Assembly: GCF_000455325.1 (NCBI RefSeq)
Contig: NZ_HG322951.1
Span: 1,510,825 to 1,561,107, forward strand
Reading direction: 5' to 3'
Length of the DNA stretch: 50,283 nucleotides
DNA from: Mycolicibacterium septicum DSM 44393
GTDB lineage: Bacteria; Actinomycetota; Actinomycetes; Mycobacteriales; Mycobacteriaceae
Position 1 is the stretch's first letter. Every line of letters starts with the position of its first letter. The notes beneath the pieces are model-generated. The model was not told where the DNA came from. It was given only the letters and a program-made list of their open reading frames with translations, and did no database searches. Shown piece after piece: positions 18,165 through 28,033 of the stretch. Both the position numbers and the translations under genes were made by a program.

Positions 18165-19520
18165 GTGAGTGTGCTGCTATTCGGGGTTTCGCACCGCAGC
18201 GCGCCGGTGTCAGTTCTCGAGCAGTTGAGCACTGATGAGTCGGATCAGGCCAAGATCATCGACGAGGTGCTTCGGTCCTCGTTGGTCACCGAGGCGATGG
18301 TCCTGTCCACCTGCAACCGCGTCGAGATATACGCCGTGGTCGAGGCCTTCCACGGAGGCCTGTCGATCATCGGGCAGGTGCTCTCCGACCACTCCGGCAT
18401 GTCGCTGAACGATCTCACCAAATACGCCTACGTGCGCTACGCCGAGGCCGCCGTCGAGCATCTGTTCGCGGTGACCAGCGGCCTGGACTCGGCCGTCATC
18501 GGTGAAGCCCAGGTGCTGGGTCAGGTGCGCCGCGCCTATGCGTCCGCCGAGGAACACCAGACCGTCGGGCGCACGCTGCACGAGCTGGCCCAGCGCGCCC
18601 TGAACGTCGGCAAGCGGGTGCACTCCGAGACCGGGATCGACGCCGCGGGCGCATCCGTGGTGTCGGTCGCCCTCGGCATGGCCGAGACCAAGCTCAACGG
18701 CGGCCTCGCCGGCCGCACCGCGGCCGTGATCGGCGCGGGCTCGATGGGGGCCCTGGCCGGTGCGCACCTGGTGCGGGCCGGAATCGAGCGGGTCCATGTG
18801 GTGAACCGCTCGCTGCCGCGGGCCCAGCGTCTCGCCGAGAACCTCACCGAGCAGGGTGTCCAGGCGCAGGCCTTCTCCCTGGATCATCTGGCCGAGGCCC
18901 TGGCCGACGTCGACGTCGTGGTCAGCAGCACCGGCGCGGTACGCCCCGTGGTCTCGCTGGCAGATGTGCACCACGCACTCGCCCAGCGCAACGCCGCCGG
19001 CGGCGACCGGCAGCTGGTGATCTGCGACCTCGGGATGCCGCGCGACGTGGATCCGGCGGTCGCCGGGCTGCCCGGTGTCTGGGTGGTCGACATGGACCGG
19101 ATCCAGCGGGAACCGTCGGCGCGGGCCGCGGCCACCGACGCCGATGCTGCTCGCACGATCGTTGCCACCGAGGTTGCCAACTACCTGGCCGGCCAGCGGA
19201 TGGCCGAGGTCACCCCGACCGTCACCGCGCTGCGCCAGCGTGCCGCCGACGTGGTCGAGGCCGAGCTGCTGCGCCTGGACAACCGGCTGCCCGAGCTGGA
19301 GGCGACCCACCGCGACGAGGTGGCCAAGACGGTCCGCCGAGTCGTCGACAAGCTTTTGCACGCGCCCACGGTGCGGGTGAAACAACTCGCCAGCGCTCCT
19401 GGCGGGGACAGCTACGCAGAGGCCCTGCGTGAGCTGTTCGAACTCGATCCGCAGGCCGTCGAAGCTGTGGCGGCCAGCGAATTGCCCTTCATGACAACAG
19501 ATCTCGATAAGTCTGAGTAG
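18165..19520 (+). CDS. hemA: Glutamyl-tRNA reductase
   Basis: A 451-residue enzyme of the C5 pathway that reduces Glu-tRNA(Glu) to glutamate-1-semialdehyde, the first committed step to haem. [16 protein letters not shown] is at the N-terminus, the catalytic Cys50 sits in [13 protein letters not shown], the signature [20 protein letters not shown] follows, and the NADPH Rossmann motif is [12 protein letters not shown]. The C-terminal dimerisation helix domain is complete. hemC begins 3 nt later. The next enzyme, HemL, is encoded 14 kb downstream. Confidence 0.97.
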   Translation: MSVLLFGVSHRSAPVSVLEQLSTDESDQAKIIDEVLRSSLVTEAMVLSTCNRVEIYAVVEAFHGGLSIIGQVLSDHSGMSLNDLTKYAYVRYAEAAVEHLFAVTSGLDSAVIGEAQVLGQVRRAYASAEEHQTVGRTLHELAQRALNVGKRVHSETGIDAAGASVVSVALGMAETKLNGGLAGRTAAVIGAGSMGALAGAHLVRAGIERVHVVNRSLPRAQRLAENLTEQGVQAQAFSLDHLAEALADVDVVVSSTGAVRPVVSLADVHHALAQRNAAGGDRQLVICDLGMPRDVDPAVAGLPGVWVVDMDRIQREPSARAAATDADAARTIVATEVANYLAGQRMAEVTPTVTALRQRAADVVEAELLRLDNRLPELEATHRDEVAKTVRRVVDKLLHAPTVRVKQLASAPGGDSYAEALRELFELDPQAVEAVAASELPFMTTDLDKSE

Positions 19521-19523
19521 GTT

Positions 19524-20480
19524 TTGGTAGAAACGCGCGATACGGTAATCCGGATCGGCACCCGGGGTAGCCTGCTGGCGACCACGCAGGCCGGCACCAT
19601 CAGGGACGCTTTGCTGGCCGCGGGCCACGCCTGCGAGCTGGTGATCATCTCGACCGAGGGGGACCGCAACCAGGGCCCCATCGCCGATATCGGCGTCGGG
19701 GTTTTCACCGCGGCGCTCCGGGAGGCGATCGACGACGGCCGGGTGGACATGGCCGTGCACTCCTACAAAGATTTGCCAACCGCTCGTGACGACCGGTTCG
19801 TGATCGCCGCCGTGCCGCCGCGTGAGGATGCCCGTGACGCGCTGGTTGCACGCGACGGATTGGTGCTCGGTGAGTTGCCGGCAGGCTCTGTGATCGGCAC
19901 ATCGAGTGCGCGACGGGCCGCGCAGCTTAGAGCACTGGGTCTCGGTTTGGAAATCCGCCCCCTACGAGGCAACCTAGATACCAGGTTGAACAGGGTTACG
20001 AGCGGTGATCTCGACGCCATCGTGGTCGCCCGCGCGGGTCTCGCCCGTATCGGACGCCTCGATGCAGTCACCGAGTCGCTCGAGCCGGTGCAGATGTTGC
20101 CAGCGCCGGCTCAGGGTGCGCTCGCGGTGGAATGCCGCGCCGGCGACACCGAGCTGATTTCGGTGCTGTCGGAGTTGGATGACACCGACACGCGCGCCGC
20201 GGTCACCGCCGAACGGATCCTGCTCGCCGAACTGGAGGCGGGCTGTTCCGCACCGGTTGGCGCGATCGCAGAAGTGGTCGAGTCGATCGATGAGGACGGC
20301 AATGTCTTCGAGGAGCTGTCGTTGCGCGGCTGCGTAGCGACGCTGGACGGATCCGACGTGATTCGTGCGTCCGGCATCGGAACTCCCGATCGGGCCGCCG
20401 ACTTGGGTGTCTCGGTGGCCGCGGAGCTTTTCGAGCTGGGTGCACGCGAGCTGTTGGTAGAGCGCGGGAGTGAAGAATGA
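19524..20480 (+). CDS. hemC: Porphobilinogen deaminase (hydroxymethylbilane synthase)
   Basis: A 318-residue enzyme that joins four porphobilinogens into hydroxymethylbilane. [16 protein letters not shown] opens the protein, VHSYKDLPT and [14 protein letters not shown] follow, then [14 protein letters not shown], and the dipyrromethane-cofactor Cys241 in [11 protein letters not shown]. No ATG or GTG lies near the conserved N-terminus; a TTG at 19524, 3 nt after the hemA stop, is the likely start and suggests translational coupling. Its stop overlaps the hemD ATG by 4 nt. Confidence 0.95.
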   Translation: MVETRDTVIRIGTRGSLLATTQAGTIRDALLAAGHACELVIISTEGDRNQGPIADIGVGVFTAALREAIDDGRVDMAVHSYKDLPTARDDRFVIAAVPPREDARDALVARDGLVLGELPAGSVIGTSSARRAAQLRALGLGLEIRPLRGNLDTRLNRVTSGDLDAIVVARAGLARIGRLDAVTESLEPVQMLPAPAQGALAVECRAGDTELISVLSELDDTDTRAAVTAERILLAELEAGCSAPVGAIAEVVESIDEDGNVFEELSLRGCVATLDGSDVIRASGIGTPDRAADLGVSVAAELFELGARELLVERGSEE

Positions 20481-22159
20481 CCATGCGAGGTCGCAAGGCG
20501 AAGCCCGGCCGCATCACATTTGTGGGCTCAGGCCCGGGTGATCCGGGGCTGCTGACGGCACGGGCACAAACCGTGCTGGCGCACGCCGAGTTGGTGTTCA
20601 CCGATCCCGACGTCCCCGAGGCCGTGCTGGCCTTGATCGGCACCGAACTGCCGCCGGCGTCCGGCCCGGCCCCGGCTGAGCCGGCCGACGCCGCCGCGGA
20701 TGCGGGAGGTGCTGGGGCCGCCGGAACCCCCGACGCCGCGCAAGCCGCCGTCATCGCCGGTGGGCCCGAGGTCCGGCCCGCTCTCGGCGATCCTGCCGAG
20801 GTGGCCAAGACGCTGGTCGCCGAGGCCCGCCACGGCTATGACGTCGTGCGTCTGGTGTCGGGTGACCCGCTGTCGGTGGACGCCGTGATCACCGAGATCG
20901 GCGCGCTGGCCAAGGCCCATGTGAACTTCGAGATCGTCCCCGGGCTGCCCGCCACGAGCGCGGTGCCCACCTACGCCGGCCTGCCGCTGGGTTCGTCGCA
21001 CACCGTGGCCGATGTCCGCGGTGACGTGGACTGGGCGGCCCTGGCCGCCGCGCCGGGCCCGCTGATCCTGCACGCGACCGCGTCGCACCTGCCGGACGCC
21101 GCGCGCACCCTGATCGAGTTCGGTCTGGCCGAGGGCACTCCCGCGGTGGTGACCGCGAGCGGCACCACCTGCCAGCAGCGTTCGGTGGAGGCCACCCTCG
21201 GTGGGCTGACCGACAAGGGCGTGCTGGAGAAGCCGGCCGGAAGCGAGCTGGCGGGGCCGCTGGTCGGGCCGCTGGTCGTCACCATCGGCAAGACCGTGGC
21301 CAACCGGGCCAAGCTGAACTGGTGGGAGAGCCGCGCCCTGTACGGCTGGACCGTGCTGGTGCCGCGCACCAAGGATCAGGCCGGCGAGATGAGCGACCGG
21401 CTGGTGGGCCACGGTGCCCTGCCGATCGAGGTGCCGACCATCGCCGTCGAGCCGCCGCGCAGCCCCGCGCAGATGGAGCGCGCGGTCAAGGGTCTGGTCG
21501 ACGGCCGGTTCCAGTGGGTGGTGTTCACCTCGACCAACGCCGTGCGTGCGGTGTGGGAGAAGTTCAACGAGTTCGGCCTGGACGCACGGGCGTTCTCGGG
21601 CGTGAAGATCGCGTGTGTCGGACAGGCCACCGCCGACAAGGTGCGGGCGTTCGGCATCAATCCCGAGCTGGTGCCGTCGGGGGAGCAGTCCTCACTCGGC
21701 CTGCTCGACGAGTTCCCGCCGTTCGACGAGGTTTTCGATCCGGTGAACCGCGTGCTGCTGCCGCGCGCCGACATCGCCACCGAGACGCTGGCCGAGGGCC
21801 TGCGCGAGCGCGGCTGGGAGATCGAGGACGTGACCGCCTACCGCACCGTGCGTGCGGCTCCGCCGCCGGCGCAGACCCGCGAGATGATCAAGACCGGTGG
21901 TTTCGACGCGGTCTGCTTCACCTCGAGCTCGACGGTGCGCAACCTGGTCGGTATCGCAGGCAAGCCGCACGCCCGGACCATCGTGGCCTGCATCGGACCG
22001 AAGACCGCTGAGACCGCTGCGGAGTTCGGTCTGCGGGTGGACGTGCAGCCCGAGTCGGCCGCGGTGGGACCGCTGGTCGACGCGCTCGCCGAGCACGCTG
22101 CCCGCTTGCGCGCCGAAGGGGCACTGCCCCCGCCGCGCAAGAAGAGCCGCCGCAGGTAG
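20477..22159 (+). CDS. hemD: Fused uroporphyrinogen-III methyltransferase-like / uroporphyrinogen-III synthase
   Basis: A 560-residue two-domain protein. Residues of about 12-265 form a tetrapyrrole methylase (SUMT/CobA-like) domain with [49 protein letters not shown] and [11 protein letters not shown]. An Ala/Pro-rich insertion at about 58-95 interrupts it. The C-terminal half is HemD-type, with [48 protein letters not shown] and [12 protein letters not shown]. The fusion is standard in mycobacteria; it couples uroporphyrinogen III formation to siroheme or cobalamin branches. It overlaps hemC (ATGA). Whether the methylase half is active is not certain. Confidence 0.93.
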   Translation: MTMRGRKAKPGRITFVGSGPGDPGLLTARAQTVLAHAELVFTDPDVPEAVLALIGTELPPASGPAPAEPADAAADAGGAGAAGTPDAAQAAVIAGGPEVRPALGDPAEVAKTLVAEARHGYDVVRLVSGDPLSVDAVITEIGALAKAHVNFEIVPGLPATSAVPTYAGLPLGSSHTVADVRGDVDWAALAAAPGPLILHATASHLPDAARTLIEFGLAEGTPAVVTASGTTCQQRSVEATLGGLTDKGVLEKPAGSELAGPLVGPLVVTIGKTVANRAKLNWWESRALYGWTVLVPRTKDQAGEMSDRLVGHGALPIEVPTIAVEPPRSPAQMERAVKGLVDGRFQWVVFTSTNAVRAVWEKFNEFGLDARAFSGVKIACVGQATADKVRAFGINPELVPSGEQSSLGLLDEFPPFDEVFDPVNRVLLPRADIATETLAEGLRERGWEIEDVTAYRTVRAAPPPAQTREMIKTGGFDAVCFTSSSTVRNLVGIAGKPHARTIVACIGPKTAETAAEFGLRVDVQPESAAVGPLVDALAEHAARLRAEGALPPPRKKSRRR

Positions 22160-22208
22160 ACAGCCGCCGAAACGGTATTCGCGGAGACGCGCAGAAGGAG
22201 TCTTTGCC

Positions 22209-23189
22209 ATGGGTTACCCGAGGCATCGTCCACGTCGGCTGCGGTCCACGCCGGCGATGCGTCGGCTGGTGGCCCAAACCTCTTTGGAGCCACGCCATCT
22301 GGTGCTGCCGATGTTCGTCGCCGACGGTATCGACGAACCGCGCCCGATCTCCTCGATGCCCGGCGTGGTGCAGCACACCCGGGAATCGTTGCGTCAGGCG
22401 GCCGCCGACGCGGTGGCGGCCGGCGTGGGTGGGCTGATGCTCTTCGGCGTGCCCCGCGACGAGGACAAGGATCCGACCGGTGCCGTGGGCATCGATCCGG
22501 ACGGCATCCTCAACGTGGCGCTGCGGGATCTGGCCAAGGACCTCGGCGACGCCACCGTACTGATGGCCGACACCTGCCTCGACGAGTTCACCGACCACGG
22601 GCACTGTGGCGTGCTGGACGCCGCGGGCCGCGTCGATAACGACGCGACCAACCTGCGCTACGTGGAACTTGCTGTGGCGCAAGCGGAATCGGGTGCTCAC
22701 GTGGTCGGCCCCAGCGGCATGATGGATGGCCAGGTGGCCGCCATCCGTGACGGACTGGACGCGGCCGGGCACACCGATGTGGCCATCCTGGCCTACGCGG
22801 CCAAGTTCGCGTCGGCGTTCTACGGCCCGTTCCGTGAAGCGGTGTCGTCCAGTCTGGTGGGGGATCGGCGCACCTATCAGCAGGATCCGGGCAACATCCG
22901 GGAAGCCGTGCACGAAATCGAGCTCGACATCGACGAGGGTGCCGACATCGTGATGGTCAAGCCCGCGATGAGCTACCTGGACGTGGTGCGTGCCGCCGCC
23001 GATATCTCGCCGGTACCCGTTGCGGCATATCAGATTTCGGGTGAATACTCGATGATCTGCGCCGCGGCGGCCAACGGCTGGATCGACCTGCAGGCGGCGG
23101 CGCTCGAGTCGTTGACCGGAATCCGGCGGGCCGGCGCCGACATCGTGCTGACCTACTGGGCGGCCGATGTGGCCGGCTGGCTCGCGTGA
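22209..23189 (+). CDS. hemB: Porphobilinogen synthase (delta-aminolevulinic acid dehydratase)
   Basis: A 326-residue enzyme condensing two aminolevulinates. The active-site lysines are Lys199 (AYAAKFASAFYGPF) and Lys251 (VMVKPAMSYLDVV). The metal loop reads DTCLDEFTDHGHCG: Cys123 and Cys133 are present but the middle Cys of fully zinc-dependent enzymes is Asp, as in other actinobacterial HemB. The ATG is set by an AGAAGGAG ribosome binding site 9 nt upstream; the open frame continues upstream inside hemD but is not coding. The stop overlaps the next GTG. Confidence 0.96.
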   Translation: MGYPRHRPRRLRSTPAMRRLVAQTSLEPRHLVLPMFVADGIDEPRPISSMPGVVQHTRESLRQAAADAVAAGVGGLMLFGVPRDEDKDPTGAVGIDPDGILNVALRDLAKDLGDATVLMADTCLDEFTDHGHCGVLDAAGRVDNDATNLRYVELAVAQAESGAHVVGPSGMMDGQVAAIRDGLDAAGHTDVAILAYAAKFASAFYGPFREAVSSSLVGDRRTYQQDPGNIREAVHEIELDIDEGADIVMVKPAMSYLDVVRAAADISPVPVAAYQISGEYSMICAAAANGWIDLQAAALESLTGIRRAGADIVLTYWAADVAGWLA

Positions 23190-23620
23190 CCGGACAGGTG
23201 ACCGAGCAGCAGAAGAGCCCGACCGGTCGTCCCGAGGACGTCGAGACCGGGTTCTGGTTGTGGACCGCCGCGCTGGTGCTGATGGTGATCGGCTATCTGA
23301 TCGACGCTCTCACCGGATCCGGCGGCGGCGTGCAGCGGTCGGTGACGGTCGTCTTCTCGGTGATGTTCCTGGTGGTGCTGTCCTCGATCGTGGCGGCCTT
23401 CCTGGTGCTGATGCGTCAGGGATATCGCTGGGCCCGCACCCTGCTGACCAGTGGAGGAATCGTCACGGTTCTGCACGCGATCAGCAGCCTGCTGACCGGC
23501 GAACGCCAGGACGCGGCGGCGGTGGGCTACGCGGTCACCGCGATCGTCGGATCGGTGTTGATCGCCGGCGGGCTGTACCTGCTGCACCGCAAGGACGCCG
23601 ACGGTTTCTTCACCCGCTGA
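23186..23620 (+). CDS. Small membrane protein, four predicted helices (Rv0513-like)
   Basis: A 144-residue protein with a polar N-terminus of about 23 residues and four hydrophobic segments (FWLWTAALVLMVIGYLIDAL, VTVVFSVMFLVVLSSIVAAF, a third around ARTLLTSGGIVTVLHAI, and VGYAVTAIVGSVLIAGGLYLL). It ends with a short basic, acidic tail. Function is unknown. The GTGA overlap with the hemB stop indicates cotranslation with the haem operon. Confidence 0.8.
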   Translation: MTGQVTEQQKSPTGRPEDVETGFWLWTAALVLMVIGYLIDALTGSGGGVQRSVTVVFSVMFLVVLSSIVAAFLVLMRQGYRWARTLLTSGGIVTVLHAISSLLTGERQDAAAVGYAVTAIVGSVLIAGGLYLLHRKDADGFFTR

Positions 23621-23641
23621 TTTCGCTAGGCTTTGCCGACA

Positions 23642-24025
23642 ATGCCTTCATCATCAGCGTCGCGCCGCGCGACCATCTCGTTCAGTTGCTGGCTGGTCGG
23701 CGCCGTGTTGTTGATCGTCGGCGGCCTGATCGCAGCCTCGGCGTCCTGGCCCAGCGCCGAGAGCACACTGTTCCGCAGCGTGGGCGTGCTCACGGCCCTG
23801 GCCGGCGCCGGGATGGCGTTCCTGGCCGGCCGCAGTCGCACCGGCGATGCCCGGTACCGCCGGGCGGCGATCGCGCTGTCCATGGCGATCGTTGTGGTGA
23901 TCGCGTTGATCGCGGCGTTCAGCCTGGCCCCGGTCCACATCCTGACGCTGCTCGCGCTACTCCTGCTGATCGCGGGTACCGGCCTCAGTGCACTGCCGGG
24001 ACGGAGGGTCGACGATGGAGAGTGA
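23642..24025 (+). CDS. Small membrane protein, four predicted helices
   Basis: A 127-residue, highly hydrophobic protein: Ser/Arg-rich N-terminus, then segments ISFSCWLVGAVLLIVGGLIA, STLFRSVGVLTALAGAGMAF, AIALSMAIVVVIALIAAFSL and HILTLLALLLLIAGTGLSAL. It resembles the preceding protein in layout but no family is recognised. The ATG is preferred to a TTG 9 nt earlier; TAGGCT at 23627-23632 could be a -10 element of a nearly leaderless start. The stop overlaps the next gene by 11 nt. Confidence 0.7.
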   Translation: MPSSSASRRATISFSCWLVGAVLLIVGGLIAASASWPSAESTLFRSVGVLTALAGAGMAFLAGRSRTGDARYRRAAIALSMAIVVVIALIAAFSLAPVHILTLLALLLLIAGTGLSALPGRRVDDGE

Positions 24026-24500
24026 ACCGGTGAACAAGGTGGCCTCCGAGGTGCTGTTCTACGAGCAGGGCGCCAGCTGGGCCTGGCTCCTGTTGGGGCC
24101 GTTCGCCGGCGTCGGCATGGCGATTCTGCAGATGACCGGCGGGTACGGGTACGACCTCTGGATTCCGATCCTGTTCCTGGTATTGGTGTCGGGGTTCGTG
24201 GCCATCCAGATCAAGGCCGCGCGCATCCACACCTCGGTCGAGTTGACCGCCGAGACCCTGCGGCAGGGCGCCGAGATCCTGAAGATCGACGAGATCGTGC
24301 TGATCTACCCCGAGGCCTCGGGTTCGGAGTCGCCGAAGTGGGAGTCCGCCCGCGCCCTCGGTGAACTGTCCGGGATACCGCGGGGCCGTCACGGTATCGG
24401 GCTCAAGCTCACCGGCGCCCGTACGGCGCAGGCCTGGGCGCGCAAGCACCGGAAGCTGCGGGAAGCGCTGACGCCGCTGGTCGAGGAGCGCACCCCGTGA
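24015..24500 (+). CDS. Membrane protein with two helices and a soluble C-terminal domain
   Basis: A 161-residue protein. Two helices (about residues 20-40 and 47-66: SWAWLLLGPFAGVGMAILQM and WIPILFLVLVSGFVAIQIKA) are followed by a beta-rich domain (VELTAETLRQGAEILKIDEI) and a C-terminal LKLTGARTAQAWARKHRKL segment. It recalls DUF3093/PH-like membrane proteins of actinobacteria, but this is only a resemblance. The ATG has GGAGGGTC about 6 nt upstream, so translation may be independent of the overlapping preceding gene. Confidence 0.75.
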   Translation: MESEPVNKVASEVLFYEQGASWAWLLLGPFAGVGMAILQMTGGYGYDLWIPILFLVLVSGFVAIQIKAARIHTSVELTAETLRQGAEILKIDEIVLIYPEASGSESPKWESARALGELSGIPRGRHGIGLKLTGARTAQAWARKHRKLREALTPLVEERTP

Positions 24501-24724
24501 AACGCCGAGCCGTCCTGGAGCTCGTGGTGGCCGTCGTCGCGGCGGTGGGCTGTGTACTGAGCTGGATCGCCGCGGCAACGACGATCGAAGTGGCGCCCGT
24601 GCTCGACGGTGAGCCGCCCACCACCGCGATCAGCTACTCGGCGCCGCTGCTGGTGCTGGCACTGGTGCTCGCGGGTCTGGCCGGCGTGCTGGCCGTGCTG
24701 GGCGTCGCCCGGCTGCGCCACTGA
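24497..24724 (+). CDS. Small two-helix membrane protein (Rv0514-like)
   Basis: A 75-residue protein with two transmembrane helices (LELVVAVVAAVGCVLSWIAA and ALVLAGLAGVLAVLGVARL) joined by a short loop that contains EVAPVLDGEPPTTAISYSAP. The GTGA start overlaps the preceding stop, typical of translational coupling in this operon. No function is known. Confidence 0.72.
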   Translation: MKRRAVLELVVAVVAAVGCVLSWIAAATTIEVAPVLDGEPPTTAISYSAPLLVLALVLAGLAGVLAVLGVARLRH

Positions 24725-24728
24725 TCCC

Positions 24729-25493
24729 GTGACCCACTGGCATCCCGTCACGCGCGGTGAATCCGGCGCCGGGGTGTTCCGTAGCGCGGACGGTTCCCGG
24801 TACGCCAAGGTGGTCGGGCCTGCGGCCGCGGCCGATCTGGCTGCCGAGCGCGACCGGGTGTCCTGGGCCCACGATCGCGGCGTGCCGGCACCCGCCGTGA
24901 TCGACTGGGGCGCCACCGAGGACGACGGCGCGTTCCTGGTCACCAGTGCCGTCGGCGGCGTCGCGGCCGATCAGCTCGCAGAAGCAGACCTGCGGACGGC
25001 GTGGCCCTCGGTCGTGCGGGCGATCCGCGACCTGCACGGCATCCCGATCGACGACTGTCCCTACCGGCGCGACCTCGACGGCATGCTGTCCCGCGCCCGG
25101 TCGGTCGTCGCCGCGGGCGCGGTGAACCCCGAGTTTCTGCCGGACGAGGACAAGGACATCCCGCCCGCCGAGCTGCTGATGCGCGTCGAACGCGAGACCG
25201 ATCTGCGTCGCCGCCAGGAGGCCGCCGACCGGGTGGTCTGTCACGGCGACCTGTGCCTGCCCAACATCCTGATCGACCCCGACCGGCTCGCCGTCGAGGG
25301 CTTCATCGACCTGGGCCGTCTGGGTGTCGCGGACCGGCACGCCGACCTCGCGTTGGTGCTGGCCAACACCGCCGACACCTTTCCCGGCTTCGCCGCGGAC
25401 GCATCGGCAGGTCTGGCCGCGGGCTATCCGGCGGCGATAGATGAGGACCGGCTGCGGTTCTACCTCGCATTGGATCCGCTGACCTGGGGGTGA
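24729..25493 (+). CDS. APH(3')-type aminoglycoside phosphotransferase homologue
   Basis: A 254-residue kinase. The Brenner motif CHGDLCLPNILID places catalytic Asp174 and metal ligand Asn179, and GFIDLGRLGVADRHADLAL gives Asp194 and the Arg segment that APH(3') enzymes share. An ATP-binding Lys27 is seen in RYAKVVG. The size is close to classical APH(3') (about 264). All catalytic residues are present, so it should be an active kinase; aminoglycoside 3'-phosphorylation is inferred from motif similarity and the natural substrate could differ. It starts 5 nt after the preceding membrane protein gene and has the same base composition, so it looks like a resident chromosomal gene. Confidence 0.85.
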   Translation: MTHWHPVTRGESGAGVFRSADGSRYAKVVGPAAAADLAAERDRVSWAHDRGVPAPAVIDWGATEDDGAFLVTSAVGGVAADQLAEADLRTAWPSVVRAIRDLHGIPIDDCPYRRDLDGMLSRARSVVAAGAVNPEFLPDEDKDIPPAELLMRVERETDLRRRQEAADRVVCHGDLCLPNILIDPDRLAVEGFIDLGRLGVADRHADLALVLANTADTFPGFAADASAGLAAGYPAAIDEDRLRFYLALDPLTWG

Positions 25494-25509
25494 GAGCCCA
25501 AGGCGCGGT

Positions 25510-26358
25510 TCAGGAATCGAGCCAGGCCAGCTCGTCGGACAGGTGCGCGCGCCAGAAGTCCTGATCGTGGCCGCCGGGGTAGAAACCGACGGCCGGGGTC
25601 TTGGGCAGTTGGTTGACGAACATTCGGGTCGCGGCGTAAAACCCGTCCCCCGTGCCGCAGTCGATGCGTAGCGGGATCGACCCCAGTGCCGGTAGCAGTC
25701 TCAGCGCTGAGTTCTGCTGCCAGTCTTCGAGGCTGTCGAAAGCGTCGGGCGGCGCGCCCCAGTACGTGAGGTAGAGCGCCGGGCTGATCGCGCAGACCGC
25801 CGCGGTGCGCGCGGCGCCCAGTCTGGCACCCAACAGCATGGCGCCGTAGCCGCCCATCGACCAGCCCATGAAGGCCACTCGCGAGGTGTCGATGCCCTTG
25901 GTGGCCAACATCGGGATCAGTTCGTTGAGCACCATCGCCCCGGAGTCTCCACCAGAGGCCCGACGGCGCCAGAACGAGTTGCCGCCATCCACACTGACGA
26001 CTGCGAACGGCGGCCGGCCTGCCGCGGTCAGCCCAGCCAGCGCTTCCGGGATGCCCAGGCTCATCACGCCGGCGGCGTCGTTGTCCATCCCGTGCAGGGC
26101 GATCACCGGACGTAGCGGGCCGTGCTGGCCCGGTGGGCGGGCGATGATCCAATTGGTTTCGACGCCGCCGCGGGCCGCGGAGATGAACGAACCCGAATCG
26201 CGGGTCGGTGCCGGGTCGCCCGCGGAGGCCGGTTGGTTGGGGCTGGCAGACGCGCGGGGCAGCGGCGGATCGAGCAGGCTGCCCAATGCCATCAGTCCCG
26301 CGGCACCCGCGCCGGTGACACCTAGACGCAGCGCATCGCGGCGGGTCAGCGAGTTCAC
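25510..26358 (-). CDS. Tat-exported esterase/lipase-like alpha/beta hydrolase (Rv0519c-like)
   Basis: A 282-residue protein with a twin-arginine signal (SLTRRDALRLGVTGAGAAGL) ending near an ASASP segment, so it is likely exported or lipid-free periplasmic. The alpha/beta-hydrolase domain shows the oxyanion segment VIALHGMDND and the nucleophile elbow GWSMGGYGA (Ser167), with a candidate Asp in CGTGDGF and His in GGHDQDFW. It resembles esterase D/Ag85-like proteins. The substrate is unknown. It is convergent with the APH gene, only 16 nt apart. Confidence 0.85.
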   Translation of the reverse strand: MNSLTRRDALRLGVTGAGAAGLMALGSLLDPPLPRASASPNQPASAGDPAPTRDSGSFISAARGGVETNWIIARPPGQHGPLRPVIALHGMDNDAAGVMSLGIPEALAGLTAAGRPPFAVVSVDGGNSFWRRRASGGDSGAMVLNELIPMLATKGIDTSRVAFMGWSMGGYGAMLLGARLGAARTAAVCAISPALYLTYWGAPPDAFDSLEDWQQNSALRLLPALGSIPLRIDCGTGDGFYAATRMFVNQLPKTPAVGFYPGGHDQDFWRAHLSDELAWLDS

Positions 26359-26466
26359 CTGCGCATCATTCCAACCCCGAGTGCGTCATGGGTGTCGGCG
26401 CGCGACACGGTCCGGCAACAGCCCGATAACGCCCTCACCGCGTCGGTGACCCTGGTCACACCCATC

Positions 26467-26494
26467 TTGGTACAAAGTGCGAAATCTGTAACAC
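26467..26494 (+). promoter_or_regulatory. Promoter of the MpaB-like/TetR operon
   Basis: TTGGTA (26467-26472), a 16-nt spacer, then TAACAC (26489-26494), which ends 7 nt before the ATG at 26502, so the transcript is probably leaderless. An inverted repeat GTGAC-N4-GTCAC (26446-26459) lies just upstream and ACAC-T-GTGT overlaps the -10; either could be an operator for the cotranscribed TetR protein. Confidence 0.45.
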
Positions 26495-26501
26495 TGTGTC
26501 C

Positions 26502-27371
26502 ATGACGGAATTGGCCGAACAGCCGCAGCAGACCGACGCCCTGCCCCTGGGGCCGCAATCGCTGGTCTGGAAGTACTTCGGCGACAACCGGATGTACCTG
26601 ATCGGGCCGCGGCCCGCCGTCCTCCAGAACATGCTGGCCGAGTTGGGCCAGGGCGTGCTGGACCATTCGACGTTCTTCTCCGACACCGCCGAGCGGCTCA
26701 GGCGCACCATCCCGCCGATCTACCGGACCGTCTACGGCACCGAGGACGAGAACGCCGGAACCCAGGTGCGCGACTTCCACCACCACGTCAAGGGCGATAT
26801 GCCCGGCCCCGACGGAGAAGTGGTCGGGCGCTATCACGCGCTGGATCCCGACACCTACTTCTGGGCGCACGCGACGTTCGTCGAGCAGGTCTTCTACTTC
26901 GCCGACACCTTCGTCAAACGACTCACCGACGCCGAGAAGGAACAGATCTACCTGGAGTCCAAGACCTGGTACCGGCGCTACGGGGTCAGCGATCGGCCGA
27001 TGCCCGCCACCTACGCCGAGTTCGAGCAGTACTGGGACCGGATGATGAACGAGGTGGCTGTCCCGCACAAGTCCGCCCGCTACGGCGTCGGCTACGTCAC
27101 CAAGGGTTTCCCGTGCCCCAAGGCAGTGCACCCCGCTGTGTGGCGCGTGGTCGCCACGGTGTTCAACCCGGCCGCGGCCTTCCTGACCGCAGGCGGTCTG
27201 CCGCCGCGCGCCCGCGACCTGCTCGACCTGCCGTGGAGTGAACGCCAGGAACGCAACTACCAGCGGTTCGCGGCGTTCTGGAGGTCCCGCCCGGTGAACT
27301 GGGTGTGGGATCATCTACCGATGAGCGTGCGCTACAACAAATTTGCGCAAAAGGGCTATGCCCAGGCCTGA
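26502..27371 (+). CDS. MpaB/rubber-oxygenase-like (DUF2236) protein
   Basis: A 289-residue member of the DUF2236 family, which includes the latex-clearing oxygenase Lcp and the tyrosine-peroxidase-like MpaB and binds b-type haem. Features seen are [21 protein letters not shown] at the N-terminus, [29 protein letters not shown], and [13 protein letters not shown]. Histidines able to ligate haem are present, but assignment of the ligand is not possible here. It is probably a membrane-associated oxygenase of unknown substrate. Its stop lies inside the overlapping tetR gene, indicating a two-gene operon. Confidence 0.82.
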   Translation: MTELAEQPQQTDALPLGPQSLVWKYFGDNRMYLIGPRPAVLQNMLAELGQGVLDHSTFFSDTAERLRRTIPPIYRTVYGTEDENAGTQVRDFHHHVKGDMPGPDGEVVGRYHALDPDTYFWAHATFVEQVFYFADTFVKRLTDAEKEQIYLESKTWYRRYGVSDRPMPATYAEFEQYWDRMMNEVAVPHKSARYGVGYVTKGFPCPKAVHPAVWRVVATVFNPAAAFLTAGGLPPRARDLLDLPWSERQERNYQRFAAFWRSRPVNWVWDHLPMSVRYNKFAQKGYAQA

Positions 27372-27972
27372 TTCGCCGCCCGCGGCGGTGGCTGATTCGG
27401 TGACGGGGATCCTGGACGCGGCCCTCGTCGAGTTCGAGCGGCACGGCCTGCGCCGGGTCGCCCTCGATGACGTCGCGCGCCGGGCCGGGGTCAGTCGCAC
27501 CACGATCTACCGCAGGTTCGCCAACCGCGACGAGCTGGTCGCGGCGGTGATCGAGCGGGAGAACGTCGCGTTGTTCTCCGACATCGCCAACGAGCTGAAA
27601 AACGCAGGGCCACAATCGAACTACTACGTCGAGGCGTTCACGCTGTCGATCCTGAAGTTCCGTCGCCACCACGTGCTCAATCAGATGATCGCCGATGAAC
27701 CGGCACTGGTGATGGAGATGCTGCACACCCACTACGGCGCGGCGATCGAGCGGATGGCCGCGGCGCTCAAGGTGATCTTCCCGGCCGGGTTCGCCGAGCG
27801 GATCGGTGAGCAGGCGGTCAACGACCTCGCGGACACCATCCTGCGTTATGCGGGGATGGTGCTGTTGATGCCCAGTGTCGAACCCCTCGACACCCCCGAG
27901 GATCTCCGGGCCTTCGCCACCCGGCATTTCCTGCCCAGCCTGCCTGCCTCGCTTCGTACCGTCTCCGCCTGA
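27358..27972 (+). CDS. TetR-family regulator
   Basis: A 204-residue regulator with an N-terminal [54 protein letters not shown] is the TetR DNA-binding pattern (the recognition segment is RTTIYRRF). The C-terminal ligand domain is unremarkable. The ATG has AAGGG 3-7 nt upstream and lies 14 nt inside the end of the MpaB-like gene, so it is co-expressed with it and probably controls it. Confidence 0.88.
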   Translation: MPRPDSPPAAVADSVTGILDAALVEFERHGLRRVALDDVARRAGVSRTTIYRRFANRDELVAAVIERENVALFSDIANELKNAGPQSNYYVEAFTLSILKFRRHHVLNQMIADEPALVMEMLHTHYGAAIERMAAALKVIFPAGFAERIGEQAVNDLADTILRYAGMVLLMPSVEPLDTPEDLRAFATRHFLPSLPASLRTVSA

Positions 27973-28033
27973 TCCGCTCGGGCACCCGCCGGCCGAAGTG
28001 TTTGGTGGCTCACACTTTCGGGCAGCCACAAGT

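Noticed and set aside
18210..19760. 516-codon open frame antisense to hemA
   Set aside because: hemA is certain from catalytic motifs; the antisense frame has no recognisable domain.
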